Assembly: GCF_027622855.1 (NCBI RefSeq)
Contig: NZ_JAPZVR010000015.1
Span: 52,578-95,595, forward strand
Source: Glycomyces algeriensis
GTDB lineage: Bacteria > Actinomycetota > Actinomycetes > Mycobacteriales > Micromonosporaceae
Direction of reading: 5' to 3'
DNA: 43,018 nucleotides
In this document: positions 42,801 through 43,018 of the stretch, piece by piece
Layout: each line of letters opens with the position of its first letter
How positions within the stretch are numbered: position 1 is the first letter of the stretch
Program-made: the position numbers and the translations under genes
Notes under the pieces: generated by a model
The model's input: only the letters and a program-made list of their open reading frames with translations
Database searches by the model: none
What the model was told of the DNA's origin: nothing

Positions 42801-42913
42801 CGCTCCCGGGGAGCCTCTTCATCACATCACCTGGTAGCAACACGCTCAACCGCTTCGCCTGGGCCGACGCGGCAAGTGCCACCTTCAAGGCGGCCACTGC
42901 AATCGCCAGCTAA
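36866..42913 (+). CDS. Giant secreted LamG/FG-GAP repeat protein
   Basis: This 2015-residue secreted protein has a signal peptide of about 34 residues (cleavage after PALA). An N-terminal beta-rich region (about 60-560) resembles the DNRLRE-type segments seen beside RHS proteins in actinobacteria. Ig-like segments follow (about 560-715). Two LamG/concanavalin-type jellyrolls come next (HWKLDEGSGTTAAD at about 722; SWSFDGNTNTSFADASG at about 950). From about 1180 come FG-GAP/VCBS calcium loops (DFDGDGDTD, DVNGDGFPD, DVNGDGYPD). Integrin-like repeats (AGDQFGYAV, AGDRYGFSV, SGDQFGYSI) start at about 1618 and suggest a beta-propeller. The TTG start has GGGAG 5 nt upstream; the first ATG (36905) would cut the signal peptide. 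It is divergent from the RHS toxin and may bind sugars or proteins at the surface. Confidence 0.9.
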   Translation: MQPIPRTPIPLRLMAFAICGAVSAALISPSPALAAVPSASVGIPPGSRSTDTAVDTEIADAVAEAAATGANVEIDSLATAESEVYAAPDGTFVEDIALEPFQALTGDGTWAPIDNTLVESANGTFVPVTSDSGLEISGGGDNVIARITDIHDRSVAYTWHENLPDPVISGDTATFAEVFPGVDLKIRATNDGFAKVFEVKTAEAAASADVASIELGVELDGFTAAVGETGALEISDYSGAVVYAGPTPTMWDSTPPDEDAGDSASIEWSPSSFALSATVGTAYSDSVLTLTPDAAMLADPAAVYPIRIDPKWVSIGKSAWALASDYGSYANTNYFNGGSFEKDKNGTARLGRAHRQDGSKEQTWRLAFEFNTDKFRGRQILEADFIVQMTYSWVPNCNDVTPSFGIYELDANLRKWTWNKPGSWGDKLATREEGVGSGCGAPRDITTDVTGYVADVAATSDKSIQFGMKVSNEDSCCNSFRRFGPEKTDSGSGGVHLSVRYNTPPNKPTNLLIGGKSCTTGKTVSLGAGVSWSAKATFSDAEADNMTGYLKFTNKSTGAVTVRSVDAANKTTSSWPGIPTSTLADGNYTALAYANDGKVNGPGSASCTVTVDKTAPKAPTVTSADYPNDGVIHGGFGQTGTFTFASTSTDTAGYKWSLQDAADTSLISATNIAAPSLGKPITVPIKMPSSGPLTLSVWAYDKNGNTSAETEYKFLVDDYTDPVTHWKLDEGSGTTAADTDYSYVYNLTRPLTVSGAVWGASAEGDAESGRNDYLTFDGVNDYAQTSAQVVNTAKSFTVSTWVRIHETDVDYSIASQDGLVNSGFMLKYDGESQKFLIVACSQDSSSATCPSAGSTTRAKVDTWYNVTGVYDLATKQIRIYVNGQLQGTTTITGTFNATGKFVLGRDLFAGASTTFFAGDIDEVKVWDRAISLGEIQRWGQHTNGSWSFDGNTNTSFADASGYRNTLTGNGTVELVEGVTGQGGGFNGVNSTATSTSQVINTASDFTISAWVRLDSDDSDATIISQDGAHNSPFYLGYIASSKKWTFRATSGDASGAELTGNLLSEHNAAVGQWTHLTVVYTAPTSSTAGSATLYVNGIKLDDVAEDDKAKGSATTRNFTLWSSTGALRIGSELRGGTVRAFFPGTIDSVVTSTGAFDRQQVAALSDENVRETRSELVSGDFDGDGDTDALAAVNVKERHSEVYVLENDGAGNFTRSEKPALSTEYAQVLEDFGWHLDDAQWRAGNVNQDACDDLILAVPGTSGIEINAFTGVRGGCGAELVDGQWFNDFTQPKLKLENLDANADGVFEVEWLLSETQVQVTDFTGDEADDVVMLRSDGASGYSIWGVSLDAADCIDDCIFGTETRLATGSGSSRQIELAAADFDNNDCGDIAEIRTGADNLADIYIRYNNKVDGLCSASGDAPALAEPVLRMNASGNWNTDRDRVTIGDVNGDGFPDFVMSYRNSSRVRLQAAIFDPGLDQYQMKTMAHANRCTGCTADLTQWQHVDLAMGNVDGSGGDDLLTLRAGVGGAIGALWTRASTNGTYPVALPAWADPTTCFGAEGDVNGDGYPDAVIANGTHDAGGLADSGGFYFVDGATGAVGIVAERTHGTAGTVEAGDQFGYAVDTYDRDGDGCSDIVVGVPGENSGSGSAIILPGAPSGVSNSAVDWFSQQKIGVPGASEAGDRYGFSVAASNRTDGTPVVIIGVPGEDVQTDTTGSSRDGDNSNEVVDAGALVYLQGSTKVWIDQNTVNVGDTVESGDQFGYSIASTPTRFIVGAPYEDGGTSQIVDSGGTFLFSQNISSLGQPSYIDLIDQEDAILASGVEAGDRLGHAVAAVDYWPSGSGVNDVQTRLAFTVPAEDISSNTIIEGGLVHLVNLDSANVSTHVANYTQGSALSDAAENNDHVAATVGLFDLNPTVQANAATLQLAIGVTDEDYKTADDDGFVHITSAAVPAADVDTVVYDPAPITNGKFGTALAALPGSLFITSPGSNTLNRFAWADAASATFKAATAIAS

Positions 42914-42916
42914 ATC

Positions 42917-42936
42917 GGAAAGGAACGACTGAGGCC
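42917..42936 (+). other. Ribosome binding site of a gene lost at the contig end
   Basis: GGAAAGGA directly follows the stop codon of the LamG/FG-GAP gene, so another cotranscribed gene probably began near 42930. The sequence then degenerates into G. Confidence 0.35.

Positions 42937-43018
<82 letters not shown>

Overview
The window is GC-rich DNA (roughly 70 percent by eye). It has mixed ATG/GTG/TTG starts, strong G/C bias at third codon positions and several start codons that look leaderless. This fits an Actinomycetota (Gram-positive actinomycete) chromosome. A Glycomycetaceae-like origin is only a guess. The sequence begins inside a repeated element and ends in an almost pure run of G, so it is probably a whole contig or a contig end. 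I see no tRNA, rRNA, CRISPR array or intact transposase.

Layout. Positions 1-5.6 kb hold a DUF2871 membrane protein, a quinone-oxidoreductase-like enzyme, a membrane-anchored CBM2-like protein and a minus-strand run: SRPBCC protein, NmrA-like SDR, AlkZ-like winged-helix DNA glycosylase, OsmC. An IS200/IS605 (tnpB) right-end relic lies at 5.7-5.87 kb. Positions 6-11.8 kb form a redox and regulator block: a PPOX protein, two FAD monooxygenases around a GntR-TetR double-HTH regulator with two matching operators, and a TetR/SDR divergent pair with two overlapping operators. Positions 11.9-17.3 kb hold small membrane proteins, a secreted trypsin-like protease, a secreted polysaccharide deacetylase, proC, a DUF1990 protein and a GNAT acetyltransferase. 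Positions 17.4-20.9 kb hold a translationally coupled pair: a VWA/substrate-binding membrane protein and an ABC-type solute-binding protein without permeases. Positions 21-24.6 kb hold a GNAT, a polytopic membrane protein and a NarL-type two-component system. Positions 24.8-29.2 kb hold a methyltransferase and a heterodimeric ABC exporter with one canonical and one degenerate ATP site. Positions 29.3-42.9 kb hold a polymorphic toxin locus: a putative immunity gene, a 2328-residue RHS/WapA-like protein with a HINT domain and a short C-terminal toxin, and a divergent 2015-residue secreted LamG/FG-GAP protein.

The most notable non-coding signal is a family of short, non-coding, hairpin-containing repeats (at 1, 20.95, 22.78 and 24.65 kb). 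The best copy has 18-bp terminal inverted repeats. Two copies supply the stop codon of a neighbouring gene and one appears to have rewritten the start of the sensor kinase. The toxin locus is the most likely place for new biology, because its C-terminal toxin and cognate immunity protein are not ones I can firmly assign.
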